A stretch of DNA of 64,000 nucleotides from an uncultured Lachnospiraceae bacterium (GTDB lineage: Bacteria > Bacillota > Clostridia > Lachnospirales > Lachnospiraceae), in NCBI GenBank assembly GCA_910583605.1, contig CAJTXN010000005.1:62001-126000 (forward strand), in the 5' to 3' direction. This document shows positions 8,928-19,468 of this stretch, in pieces. The notes beneath the pieces were generated by a model, which saw only the letters and a program-made list of their open reading frames with translations, searched no databases and was not told the origin of the DNA. The position numbers were made by a program, and so were the translations under genes. Positions within the stretch are counted from its first letter, which is position 1. The number at the start of each line of letters is the position of its first letter.

Positions 8928-11900
8928 ATGAAAAAATTAATGAAAAAAAGCACTATCAGAAGAATTGTATCCATTGTATTAACAGCAGCGATTTTGTTTA
9001 CCAGTCTGGGGCTAGAGAATTTTACAAATATTGTAAAAGCAGCAGCATCTTACACCACCCTATATCTTGTGGACGATACGCCGGAACACTGGCTGGGAAA
9101 TGATAATGCGGTGATTGAAATGGTGGATAACACCTTTGGACATGACCGTTATATAATGACAAAGGAGTCCGGCAACCGATGGAGCGTCCGGGTTCCATCA
9201 ACCACATATAATGTTACATTTAACCGGCTGAGTCCGGACAAAAGTACACAATGGAATTCCTGGAGCGCCGGGGGCAGAGATACCCACAGTACCTATCATG
9301 CCATTACCCATGAGCATGGATACTGGGAGGGAACCGCAGTATTGGAAGAGGGGTTTCGTGAGGGAGATATCATTTATCTGGATTATTATGAATTCAGTGA
9401 CTGGAAGTTATCCGATGCATGGTTTTATGTAAATTTCACAGGAGCCTCCAAAGAGGAGAATAGCGGACAGGATATCAGTATCAGTCATGGAGATAAAGAG
9501 AAATATTCACCGGTAAAACTGGTCAATGAAATAGAGGAAGATGTATTTACATATACGGTAACAAAAGAAGACGAGGGAGCAAAAGAGTTACGGTTCTGGA
9601 GGGGAAATTCAGATACTTTGTGGAACTGCTCGGTAACACTTTCCTACAGTGATTACAAAGCAGGTAATAATTGTGTAAAAATACAGGGCTGGAATGATAC
9701 CGGATATGTATGCCCTTACGTTCCAAGGAGGCACATCACCCGGATTGACAGTATAGAGCTAAATGTATCGGGCAATCGGAAGGTAAACAGAAAAATTACC
9801 ATAGATCTGGACATACAGGGAGAAACAGAGTTATTATTACAGGATGAAACCACTATTACAATAGAGAAAGTAAATGATAATACAGGGCTTGTATTATATG
9901 ATGATTCCAAAACCTTGTGGAACCATAGGGAACTGATATTTAAGGAAGCAGGAAATTATCATATCAAAGCAACTGCAACCGATGGAACGGATACCTTTTC
10001 TACAGAGAAATATATCACCATTGCAGAGGATCAAGCGCCGGCTGCAGATTTTAAACTGAACAGTGATGATAACATCTATCTCCGTGACAGCCGGGGAACT
10101 GCGCATATCTCTGTTACGGATATGTCTGTTTCGGAGCCGGGCGATGACATTGTAAAACGGATATATAAACTATATCATGATGTAAACGGAAACGGAGTGT
10201 TTGAGAAAGAGGAATTGATTGACCAAATCGCCGGAAATGAAACAGAGGTAAACTATGACCTTTCGTTGGTAGGAAAATACATGGTAAACCTGTATGTGCA
10301 GGAAACATTTACAGACACCATTCCCCAATTTCTTCATGAAAATGATTATTTAAGCGGAGATATATCAAAAACATTTGAGATTGTCAATCAGGCGCCGGAA
10401 TCTTCCATGTCACTGGAGAAGAGTAAGATTGCGGACATTATATTTACAGTAGGAAATGCAGACCGGGATATACTGGATAAATATGTAAGCGCCGGTGAAA
10501 AAGTAAGAGATAAGCTGAGAGAACTGGGGATTGAGGCAAAGGTAAGTACGGTTTCTTCATCTGCACTTACGGCACAGGATACGTTCGCCTGGAAAGAATA
10601 TGATCACTATGATTATAAGGATTCTTATGGACAGCAGTTGCCGAAGCATATTCTTTATGATGGAAAAGACATAAAGATGTTAGGTTATTTTTGGGCGCCG
10701 TTAAAGGATTTTCTGTATATTGATGACAATGACAGCAGCAGGAAAGTTTTTGAGTTTGATTTGCAGAGAGACGGAACGGACTGGCACAGTATGGAGGGCG
10801 GAGGCTTTCTGTTTAATACTGTTGTGTCGGAAGAAGAGAATTATATACAGGGATATTGTATTCTTGTTACACAAAGCGGATTAAAACTGGTTCAGATGAA
10901 TAAAACGGACCTTTCAAAGTTTCGAAACGGTTCTTATTCCACGGTACAGAAAACTGGCAGATTATTGCAGACTTTTAAAATTACCGATTTATATGCGGAA
11001 CATCATTTTAAGATTATTGTGGATAAAAATGTTCTTACCGTTTATGACGGTGATAAATTAATCATAAATGAATATGTTCTTCCGGAGGATGAAATTGATG
11101 CATATGGTTATGGTCCGATTATCAGTCATATAAGTCATGGATGTAACCAACAGTCATTCTTTACATTTAAGAATATTGTTATGCAGACCATTACCGGAGA
11201 AAGTTTGTCTGATGTGGTAAATAATCATATATGGACACCGGGGACAAATCATTATGTTATTAATCTAAGCGAGACTTCCGTACCGGAGTTATCGGATAAT
11301 GACAGATTGGCAGATGTTGCTTCGGCAATGCTGCAAAACGATGCCATGTTTTTTGGAATAGGAAATGATAATACAATTGACCAATATAATACCCTGCAGA
11401 ATACTTTGGAGGGAAAAGGGGAAACCATCGAACTACGGTACGGAGAAGAGGCTGACAGGGAAGTAGAAAATTATAAGGTCTCTGTGGAAGAAGGGGTTGA
11501 CCGGATTGTATCAGCTATCATTGCGGATATTAACAGCAAAGATTATTCCATCGGCTACACATTAGCTACCGATGAAGAAGTGATATATACGGAAACTTAC
11601 CATGACCCGGATAATGATCCGGTAGGTATGGAAGAGTGGAATTATATGTATGACGGGTCTGTATTTGGAGAAAACAATACCTCTATACAGGAAATAAGAA
11701 GAGAAACTCCGATTACCATGTTTACTGAAGCCGGCGCATATGAGATAAGCCATAGGGTAAGTGATGATCCAACAGGGGGAAATCCAGACCTTACATCTTA
11801 TATCAAATGGTCGGATACAGATGAATACAAGAAACTCATATTGGCGCAGCACCGTCCCACAGCAAAGGTGACAGCCACGGTAACACAGTCTCCGTCTGAC

Positions 11901-14900
11901 AGAAACAAATGTATGGTAAATGTTATATATGAAAGTGAGGATATTGACCACCCCTCCGACAGCAGAAAAGGAATCCGGGAGGAAAAGTTCTATTACAAGA
12001 AACTGGGTGATACAGAGTGGACAGAAGGAAGATTTCCGGCAGAAGCGGAAATGGGAACCACTTACCTTGTGAAATATATTGTAACCGATATCGAGGGAAC
12101 CGTAAGCCGTCCGGCCATGGCTGCCATCAAGACTTCAGAAGCAAGAGTCTTTACGGAACCGGAAGATACCAACCCGCCGGTTATAGACCTGACAGTGAGC
12201 AGTGATACGGTTGAAGTGGGAGAAACTTTTTATATTGAAACTTCGGCGTCGGATGATTATGGAATTACAGACTTTTCCGTTTATGTAAATGGAGATAAAT
12301 CAGGAAATACTTATGGAAGATATGAAATTACCACAGAAATTGCCGGAGAAATCCTGATAACCGTCACCGCCACAGACATTGGTAAAAATACGTCAACAGA
12401 GACAAGAATCGTCACTGTTCTGGATAAGAGTGATGTAACACCTCCGAATATTGATATCCTGTCTCCGGGTAGCGGTGCAATCAGCGGAAAGACGGATATA
12501 ATCGGAAGTATTACCGATAATAAACAATTGAAATCTTACACCGTTACAAGAACATATATTAAGACTGGCACAGCAGAGAATGAAAGCGAAACAGCGGATA
12601 CAGAACATTTGGAGCCGGTGGTGATTGCTGAAGGTACGGAAGAGATTATTAATGATGTAATTGCCGTAATCGATACGGAAGAACTGGTTAACGGTGTTTA
12701 TAAGATAGAAATAACGGCAGAAGATACGGCAGGTCTCAGAAGCACAGCCACACTTCTGATAACAGTGGAAGAAACAGTATCAGACCGGATACCGCCACAG
12801 GCAGAAATCAGTGATATTCTTCTTACCGAAGATAATAAGGAAATTACAGTTATAGGAAGTGTAACGGACGAGACGGAACTGGAAAGATATGAATTGATTT
12901 TGTATCCTTCCGGGCATGAATCGGATAAAACCACAATAGCCGTTGGAACAGAAGCTGTTATCAATGAACGGATTGGCAGTATAACTACAGAAAATCTGGA
13001 AAGCGGTACCTATATTCTTGAATTAAAGGCTTGGGATACAGAGGGAAATACCTGTGTATCGGGGGCTTCCTTTACATACACAAAAGGAAGCAGTGAAACG
13101 GAAGAAAAGGGAGAAATCGGAAGAGAGGAGGATACGGTTCCTCCGGTAATTGCAGGAGAATTAAGAGCAGCGATTACCGACAGCGGATTACAGTTAGTTC
13201 TTTCCGGTACGATTTATGATGAAAACCTGAAAGAATACACGGTTCTTACAGGAAGAAAGTATGAAGATACACTGCTTTCTCCGATAACCATTGCTCATGG
13301 ATTTGAGAACATATCAGAGGAAACTATTGCGGAATATACATACGGAAACTATAGCGAGGGAAATTATGCGGTGCGCATAATAGCAGAAGACCATGCAGGA
13401 AATAAGCGGACGGCTGACTATTTGGTGACTGTCACGAAACAGGGAATGATTGATGACGGTTATCAGGGGGAAACCGGCGGAAGTACGGGAGATACCGGGG
13501 ATAAGGAATTAAATCTTGTTCTTTCAGGATTTACTGCAAATGTAGGGGAAACGGTAAAGGCATATATGACTTATCCTAAAACTGCTTCGGATGTAACACT
13601 TACAGCCGGGAGCGCCGATGTAACCATATTCGGAAGAAATGCAGATATTAAGGCAGCTTCGGCAGGAGAAGTGGAAGTAATTCTGTCTGCCGTTATAGAC
13701 GGAGAGACAAAAACCGTATCCCGGACTATCCGTTTTTTTGATAAATCGGATAGGGTTCACCCGACGGCATATTTCCTTACACCGGAAGCAGACAGTACGG
13801 TTCGGACAAAGACAGAGATTACGGGAACCGCTGCGGACGAAACCGGTATGGCATACTATATTTTGGAATATCGTATGGAAGGAACCAATGAGTACAGACA
13901 GATTGCATACAAAACGGAGCCGGTGACAGAGGGTGTGCTTGGTGAACTGGATACTACCATGCTGGAAAACGGAAGGTATGTATTACGTCTTACCGTAGTA
14001 GACAACGGCGGAAACCGCATTCGTGTGGAACGCAGTATAAATGTGGATGGTAATCTGAAAATCGGGAATATGAATCTGAGTTTTACGGATATCAGCGCCA
14101 ATGTGTCCGGTATTCCTCTTACTGTGACCAGAAGCTATGACAGCAGAAATAAATCTTCCGGGGACTTTGGCGTGGGCTGGAAGCTTGGCCTGCAGAGCGT
14201 GAAACTTACCGAAAGTTCGGATATTACGCAGGGATACCAAATGATTCAGCAGGGTACGCAATTTTCAACCGGTTACTATATGACACAGACCGCATGCCAT
14301 GATATAACGGTTACCTATGGTGACGGAACCAGTGACAGGTTTGAGCTGAAGCTTTCGCCGGAACGGCAGGGACTGGTTCCGATTTATGAGGTAGGAATTA
14401 CATTCCTGTGTGTGACGGATAAAAATGTTAAACTGGAATTAAACGGTGATAATCATGCTCTGGTCTACGGTGATCAGCTTTTACTGGGGGATGACGGACT
14501 GTTTGAGAACCGCTCCTATATTCTTACAAAGAAGGATGGAACGAAGCTGTATCTCGACGGCAGCCATGGACTTTTAAAGATGACGGATACAAACGGAAAC
14601 ACAATATCCGTTTCAAAGAACGGGTTGAAACATTCCGACGGGAATGGGGTAACATTTACAAGAGACAATCAGGGACGTATTATAAAAGCAGTAGAAAAGG
14701 GAAGTGCCGGAAATATCATTACTTCCATGAGCTATGCCTATGATAATAAAGATAATCTGATAGCCGTAACGGATGGGGCAGACCGGACCGTTACATTTAC
14801 CTATGATGATGACCATAATCTGATTGATATTATTGACCCGTCAGGAATGGCAGTGGCCAGAAATGAATATGATGAGAATGGCAGATTGGTGGCTGTCATA

Positions 14901-17900
14901 GATGCAGAGGGAAACCGGGTAGAGTATGACCATGACCTGGAAGGTAAAACGGAAACCGTGCGGGACAAGATGGGAAATGTAACGGTATATACCTATGATG
15001 ATAACGGAAATATTCTGCAGACTGTGGATGCGCTGGGGAATGTAACAAGCAGTACGTATGATGAAAATAATAATGTACTTACAAAGACGGATGCAAGGGG
15101 GAATGTAACGACTTATAATTATGACGGGAGTAATAATTTGAAATCCCTGACATCAGCAGACGGTGTAACGGAAACCATTGAATATAATACGTTAAATCTT
15201 GTAAACAGTATTTCTTTTGCCGACAGTATTGTGATGACAATGGATTATGATGATAAGGGAAATCTGACGGAACTGACGGATTCCCTTGGAAATGAAACGG
15301 AGTTATCCTATACAAAAGACGGAAAGCTGACCGGCATAACCGACAGTATCGGATTGGTTCAGAAAGTGACCTATGATTCTGATGGCAATCTTACAGTTCA
15401 GACAGATGGCAACGGAAATACCACATCATACAACTATGATTCCGAAGGAAAGTGTAACGGAGTAACTGTAAGGAGAACCGAAGCAGACGGACAGGTCAGG
15501 GAATATACCTCAACCTACAGTTATGACAGTGCAGGAAATGTAACTGCGGTTATCAGTAATACGGGAGCAGTGACAGGTTATGAATATGATTTCCGCAATA
15601 ACCGGACAGCGATGATTACGTCCGATGGTAAAAGAACAGAGTATACCTATGATAATCAGGATAATCTGATTATGGCAGCATATCCGGACGGAACAACGGA
15701 GCATTTTACATATGATTTAAATGGAAATAATATTTCAGCAATAAGCCGTATGGGAATCCGGATTACAATGACATATGATAAGTTAAACCGGTTATTAAAG
15801 AAGACTTATGCTGACGGAACGGAAGAGAGTTATACTTATGATGCCAATGGAAATGTGCTGACTTATACATCAGTGACAGGTGGAGTGACTGCTTATACAT
15901 ATGACAGTATGAACCGGAATACTTCTATTACGGATGCATATGGAACGATTACAACCTTTGAATATGACCAGCGTTCTTTGCATACAAAAACAATCGATGG
16001 ATTAGGAAATGAATTTAATTTAGTATATGATGCCAACGGAAATCAGACAGATATCATTTATCCGGACGGAACATCTGAAAAAACGGAATATGATGCCAGA
16101 GGAAGAGTTACCAAAAGGACAGACAGAAACGGCAACAGTACGAAATATACCTATGATAATGCAGATAATCTTACTTCTGTAATGGATGCCATGGGTGGTG
16201 TTTATACCTATGAATATGATGAGACGTATGAACTTACGAAAGTCACCGATGCCAATGGCAATGAAACCTGTTATGAATATGACGGGGATGGAAGGTTAAT
16301 ACGGATAATGAATTCCGCAGGAACCGGGGCTGAGTTTGTCTATGATGAAAACGGTTATCAGACCGGATATAAAGATTATGCAGGAACATCCACGGAATAT
16401 TTTTATGATGAAACCGGAAGGGTAATTAAGGTTTCCAATTCGGATGGGGATACGGTGTATGCCTATGATGAGCTGGGAAGACTGGCGGCAGTTACGGATT
16501 CCATGGGAGTCATTCGTTATGCTTATGATGAATACAGCAGGCTTGCGTCTAAGTCAACCTATGATTTAGGAATCATAAAATATGCATACACTGCAGGAGA
16601 CAAGGTAAGCGGTATTACGACCAATGTAAATGGTATGGATATGGGTACGGTTTCCTATGAGTATGACCTTATGGAACGCATTGTAAAAGTTGTGGGACAT
16701 GATGGAAGTGCAACTTTGTATGAGTATGATGCCCTTGGCAACCGTACGGCGGTAAAACATGAAGGCGGATTGACGGTTCGTTATGAATATGATGAGTGTT
16801 CAAGGCTTATCCATGAAACGGTAACAGATCAAGATTCCAATGTACTGATGTATTATGGTTATGTTTACGGTAATGCGGGAGAGAAAACCCAGGCAGTTGA
16901 GGTTGTCAGGGATTCTGCTGATGATGAGAATGCCAGAGTAATTTGGACGGTTTATGGGTATGATAAGCTGCTGAGACTGACGGAAGAGACAATTTATATT
17001 ACGGAGAGCGTATCTTTTGATAGTCTGAAGTTCAGGCAGATGGTGTCCGGCAGTGCTGAATCAGGAAAATCCGTTGCGGATATTTTATGGTCCGGTAATA
17101 TTCGGAATCAATATTCCTATGATTCGGTGAGCAACCGGATCTCAAAGGAGACTGCAGTGTCCGGGGATGTATGTGGTCTTGATGAGAGTGTGGAAACCGG
17201 TAAGACGGTTTATACTTATAATAATCTGAACCAACTGACAGGGGCAGAGAATGGCGGAACGCTTGTAACTTACACCTATGATGCGAATGGTAATCTTGTA
17301 TCGGAGCATGGTGGAAGCAAGGATAAAACTTACACCTATGATGCAGAGAACCGGCTGGTTACGGCTACGGTAAGCAGCGGGAACAGTGTTACAATTGAAA
17401 GTTATACCTATGATTATGAAGGAAACCGGGTGTCAAAGCAGGTAAATGAGGAGGCAAAGGTTTATTATCTGAATGATACGTTCGATGAACTGACACAGGT
17501 GGTATTGGAACTGAAGAAGTCAGGGGACGGTTCTTACGGTGTGGAGAAGTATTATACCAGAGGAACGGAATTAATCAGCGTGGATATATGTGATGATAAT
17601 GCTTCCCTGGTATCCGGTATGGAAAATGTGTCTGTGAAGAAACAATATATAATGGACGGACATGGTTCGGTGACGGCGCTGGCAGAGAGCAGGGTATCAG
17701 AAGACGGTGCTGTTGTGAGTGGTATAACGGATACTTATATGTATGATGCCTATGGAAATCTGTTAAAGCAGACCGGAACCACGGAGAATGATTATCTGTA
17801 TACCGGAGAGCAGTATAATGCTTTGACTGGATTGTATTATTTAAGAGCAAGATATATGAATCCTGAAACGGGTACTTTTACAAGTATGGATACGTATGCG

Positions 17901-18989
17901 GGGACATTGGATAATCTGGTTAGTTTACATAAGTATTTGTATGCGAATGCGAATCCGGTGATGTATACGGACCCGAGTGGGTATTTTTCACTGGCGGAAA
18001 CGAGTGTGGCGCAGGGTATACAGAGTACGATTAATAGTGTGATTGTGCCGTATTTTAATGTGAAAAAGATAATGTCGTGGGCGAATCTGGCGGTGACGAT
18101 GTATGATGTGGCGCAGCAGGTGAGGCTGATATTTGCGGGTGAGGCAAATATATTCGGGCTTGCTCTTGCGATTGCCAAAGGAATGATAACACAGGCGTTA
18201 TTGAACTGTGCATTGACGGCAGTGTTAGGGGAAGCAGCGACTACTGTGCTTAAGATTATTGGTATTACGCAGAATGCAGATTCCTTTATAGAGGCGGTTA
18301 AGAGCGGTGATCCGGAGAGGATAATTGTAGAATCGCTTAGGCTGGCGGTGTCGGTATATGCTTTAAAGAGTCAGTGTTTTACGGGAGATACACTGGTAAG
18401 TACGGCTGATGGTGATAGAAGGATTGATGAGATAGAAGCCGGGGATTATGTCTGGTCGTATGATACGGAATGTGATAAAAAAGTGCTTGCGAAAGTAACG
18501 AATGTGTCTGTGACAGAGACGGATGTATTGGTTCATGTGATTACGTCGGAGGGGGATGATATAAGGACTACAATGTTTCATCCGTTTTATGTAAAGAGTA
18601 CTGTAGAAGAAAATGGAAGCAGGTATAATGGGGAATGGAAGGCGGCTTCAAACCTTATAGCTGGAGATAAACTTCTGACGGAAGATGGAAGGGTTATATA
18701 TGTAGAGGAAGTTAGGATTGAGAGACTTGCGAAAAATATTAAGGTATATAATCTGGAGATTGGAGATTTACATACATATTTTGTGACTGGTGGAGTGTTG
18801 GTACATAATGGATGTAAAAAGGATATAAAGCAAGTGAATGATGCAGCAAGAGAGGCAGGAATTCCTGACAAATTAAGACGTGAATTTGGAGATTACATAG
18901 AAGAATTAAAAAAAGGAAAAAGAAATGATAATAATTTTTCATATAAAGAATTATTAGAGATAGCGGAGGAATTTATGGAATGGCAATAG
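8928..18989 (+). CDS. Giant secreted YD-repeat (RHS/WapA-like) polymorphic toxin with Hint autoprotease
   Basis: 3353 residues with a Sec signal peptide (IVSIVLTAAILFTSLGL). In order: an N-terminal beta-rich region, a LamG-like segment around residues 590-760, four or more Ig-like domains from about 1083 to 1700 (each opening with a PP-hydrophobic motif), an RHS entry domain around 1707-1760 (VTRSYDSRNKSSGDFGVGW), dozens of YD repeats from about 1920 to 2850, and the RHS core (LYYLRARYMNPETGTF, then DPSG) near 2960-3015. A Hint protease follows, from Cys3150 in QCFTGDT to HN at 3293-3294; the next residue is Gly, so self-cleavage rather than splicing is expected. The last 57 residues are the toxin tip, of unrecognised activity. 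RHS shells encapsulate the tip and release it by proteolysis (family knowledge). The immunity gene overlaps the stop. Confidence 0.9.
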   Translation: MKKLMKKSTIRRIVSIVLTAAILFTSLGLENFTNIVKAAASYTTLYLVDDTPEHWLGNDNAVIEMVDNTFGHDRYIMTKESGNRWSVRVPSTTYNVTFNRLSPDKSTQWNSWSAGGRDTHSTYHAITHEHGYWEGTAVLEEGFREGDIIYLDYYEFSDWKLSDAWFYVNFTGASKEENSGQDISISHGDKEKYSPVKLVNEIEEDVFTYTVTKEDEGAKELRFWRGNSDTLWNCSVTLSYSDYKAGNNCVKIQGWNDTGYVCPYVPRRHITRIDSIELNVSGNRKVNRKITIDLDIQGETELLLQDETTITIEKVNDNTGLVLYDDSKTLWNHRELIFKEAGNYHIKATATDGTDTFSTEKYITIAEDQAPAADFKLNSDDNIYLRDSRGTAHISVTDMSVSEPGDDIVKRIYKLYHDVNGNGVFEKEELIDQIAGNETEVNYDLSLVGKYMVNLYVQETFTDTIPQFLHENDYLSGDISKTFEIVNQAPESSMSLEKSKIADIIFTVGNADRDILDKYVSAGEKVRDKLRELGIEAKVSTVSSSALTAQDTFAWKEYDHYDYKDSYGQQLPKHILYDGKDIKMLGYFWAPLKDFLYIDDNDSSRKVFEFDLQRDGTDWHSMEGGGFLFNTVVSEEENYIQGYCILVTQSGLKLVQMNKTDLSKFRNGSYSTVQKTGRLLQTFKITDLYAEHHFKIIVDKNVLTVYDGDKLIINEYVLPEDEIDAYGYGPIISHISHGCNQQSFFTFKNIVMQTITGESLSDVVNNHIWTPGTNHYVINLSETSVPELSDNDRLADVASAMLQNDAMFFGIGNDNTIDQYNTLQNTLEGKGETIELRYGEEADREVENYKVSVEEGVDRIVSAIIADINSKDYSIGYTLATDEEVIYTETYHDPDNDPVGMEEWNYMYDGSVFGENNTSIQEIRRETPITMFTEAGAYEISHRVSDDPTGGNPDLTSYIKWSDTDEYKKLILAQHRPTAKVTATVTQSPSDRNKCMVNVIYESEDIDHPSDSRKGIREEKFYYKKLGDTEWTEGRFPAEAEMGTTYLVKYIVTDIEGTVSRPAMAAIKTSEARVFTEPEDTNPPVIDLTVSSDTVEVGETFYIETSASDDYGITDFSVYVNGDKSGNTYGRYEITTEIAGEILITVTATDIGKNTSTETRIVTVLDKSDVTPPNIDILSPGSGAISGKTDIIGSITDNKQLKSYTVTRTYIKTGTAENESETADTEHLEPVVIAEGTEEIINDVIAVIDTEELVNGVYKIEITAEDTAGLRSTATLLITVEETVSDRIPPQAEISDILLTEDNKEITVIGSVTDETELERYELILYPSGHESDKTTIAVGTEAVINERIGSITTENLESGTYILELKAWDTEGNTCVSGASFTYTKGSSETEEKGEIGREEDTVPPVIAGELRAAITDSGLQLVLSGTIYDENLKEYTVLTGRKYEDTLLSPITIAHGFENISEETIAEYTYGNYSEGNYAVRIIAEDHAGNKRTADYLVTVTKQGMIDDGYQGETGGSTGDTGDKELNLVLSGFTANVGETVKAYMTYPKTASDVTLTAGSADVTIFGRNADIKAASAGEVEVILSAVIDGETKTVSRTIRFFDKSDRVHPTAYFLTPEADSTVRTKTEITGTAADETGMAYYILEYRMEGTNEYRQIAYKTEPVTEGVLGELDTTMLENGRYVLRLTVVDNGGNRIRVERSINVDGNLKIGNMNLSFTDISANVSGIPLTVTRSYDSRNKSSGDFGVGWKLGLQSVKLTESSDITQGYQMIQQGTQFSTGYYMTQTACHDITVTYGDGTSDRFELKLSPERQGLVPIYEVGITFLCVTDKNVKLELNGDNHALVYGDQLLLGDDGLFENRSYILTKKDGTKLYLDGSHGLLKMTDTNGNTISVSKNGLKHSDGNGVTFTRDNQGRIIKAVEKGSAGNIITSMSYAYDNKDNLIAVTDGADRTVTFTYDDDHNLIDIIDPSGMAVARNEYDENGRLVAVIDAEGNRVEYDHDLEGKTETVRDKMGNVTVYTYDDNGNILQTVDALGNVTSSTYDENNNVLTKTDARGNVTTYNYDGSNNLKSLTSADGVTETIEYNTLNLVNSISFADSIVMTMDYDDKGNLTELTDSLGNETELSYTKDGKLTGITDSIGLVQKVTYDSDGNLTVQTDGNGNTTSYNYDSEGKCNGVTVRRTEADGQVREYTSTYSYDSAGNVTAVISNTGAVTGYEYDFRNNRTAMITSDGKRTEYTYDNQDNLIMAAYPDGTTEHFTYDLNGNNISAISRMGIRITMTYDKLNRLLKKTYADGTEESYTYDANGNVLTYTSVTGGVTAYTYDSMNRNTSITDAYGTITTFEYDQRSLHTKTIDGLGNEFNLVYDANGNQTDIIYPDGTSEKTEYDARGRVTKRTDRNGNSTKYTYDNADNLTSVMDAMGGVYTYEYDETYELTKVTDANGNETCYEYDGDGRLIRIMNSAGTGAEFVYDENGYQTGYKDYAGTSTEYFYDETGRVIKVSNSDGDTVYAYDELGRLAAVTDSMGVIRYAYDEYSRLASKSTYDLGIIKYAYTAGDKVSGITTNVNGMDMGTVSYEYDLMERIVKVVGHDGSATLYEYDALGNRTAVKHEGGLTVRYEYDECSRLIHETVTDQDSNVLMYYGYVYGNAGEKTQAVEVVRDSADDENARVIWTVYGYDKLLRLTEETIYITESVSFDSLKFRQMVSGSAESGKSVADILWSGNIRNQYSYDSVSNRISKETAVSGDVCGLDESVETGKTVYTYNNLNQLTGAENGGTLVTYTYDANGNLVSEHGGSKDKTYTYDAENRLVTATVSSGNSVTIESYTYDYEGNRVSKQVNEEAKVYYLNDTFDELTQVVLELKKSGDGSYGVEKYYTRGTELISVDICDDNASLVSGMENVSVKKQYIMDGHGSVTALAESRVSEDGAVVSGITDTYMYDAYGNLLKQTGTTENDYLYTGEQYNALTGLYYLRARYMNPETGTFTSMDTYAGTLDNLVSLHKYLYANANPVMYTDPSGYFSLAETSVAQGIQSTINSVIVPYFNVKKIMSWANLAVTMYDVAQQVRLIFAGEANIFGLALAIAKGMITQALLNCALTAVLGEAATTVLKIIGITQNADSFIEAVKSGDPERIIVESLRLAVSVYALKSQCFTGDTLVSTADGDRRIDEIEAGDYVWSYDTECDKKVLAKVTNVSVTETDVLVHVITSEGDDIRTTMFHPFYVKSTVEENGSRYNGEWKAASNLIAGDKLLTEDGRVIYVEEVRIERLAKNIKVYNLEIGDLHTYFVTGGVLVHNGCKKDIKQVNDAAREAGIPDKLRREFGDYIEELKKGKRNDNNFSYKELLEIAEEFMEWQ
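17619..18596 (+). repeat. Long direct repeat, copy A (RHS core to mid-Hint)
   Basis: This 978-base segment of the intact toxin gene recurs at 22283-23261 with a constant offset (4664 at the start, 4665 at the end), so the two differ by substitutions and one net inserted base. It encodes the RHS core, pre-toxin region and the first half of Hint. It is the substrate by which orphan tips can recombine into the expressed gene. Confidence 0.85.
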
Positions 18990-19381
18990 AAAGCATGGAA
19001 ATGTCCCTTATTATTAAAGGGGAAAAAATAAGTATAGAAAGACTGGGAGAATTATCTAATTATGGCAAAGTAAAAGAATACCATAAAGGTCAGAGAATTA
19101 GTAAAGTTATACCAGAATTTGAGGAGGAGGTATTTATCTTTTCACAGAGCCTTACAAATAACTATGAAAATGGTATATGTGAGTTTTTAAATATAATAAA
19201 TGAGAAAATACCCCCTATAAATTTACTTGAAGATAAAAATAATTTTAAAATCAGGCTATATATACAAACATTTGAAGCTCAGTTAAAAATAGACATTTCG
19301 CATAGAATAATCAATCTGCTAAATCAATCAAATATTGATTTTGAAATTAGTATATTATCATGGGGAGAGGTTGAAGAGTAG
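18980..19381 (+). CDS. Immunity protein to the main YD-repeat toxin tip (DUF4279-like)
   Basis: 133 residues; its ATG overlaps the end of the giant toxin gene by 10 bases, so the two are translationally coupled, the classic arrangement for a toxin tip and its antidote. The opening SLIIKGEKISIERLGELSN and the spacing to HKGQ and the VFIFSQSL strand resemble DUF4279 immunity proteins, although this is pattern matching by eye. No signal peptide or membrane segment is visible, so it should act in the cytosol by binding the incoming tip. Base composition is visibly more AT-rich than the toxin core, typical of exchangeable immunity genes. Confidence 0.65.
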   Translation: MAIESMEMSLIIKGEKISIERLGELSNYGKVKEYHKGQRISKVIPEFEEEVFIFSQSLTNNYENGICEFLNIINEKIPPINLLEDKNNFKIRLYIQTFEAQLKIDISHRIINLLNQSNIDFEISILSWGEVEE

Positions 19382-19468
19382 GTGATTTTAAAGTTATTGG
19401 TGTGTTGATATATAATATGTATGATATTAAAGATGACGAGTTGAATTGGTTGCAGTAATTGACTAAGA

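Noticed and set aside
9716..10308. Minus-strand frames inside the giant toxin gene
   Set aside because: They lack ribosome binding sites and lie wholly within a clearly coding plus-strand frame.
18375..18815. Intein in the YD-repeat gene
   Set aside because: The Hint domain starts with Cys but the residue after HN is Gly (or Met, Ile in orphans), not Cys/Ser/Thr, so splicing is not expected; autoproteolysis fits better.
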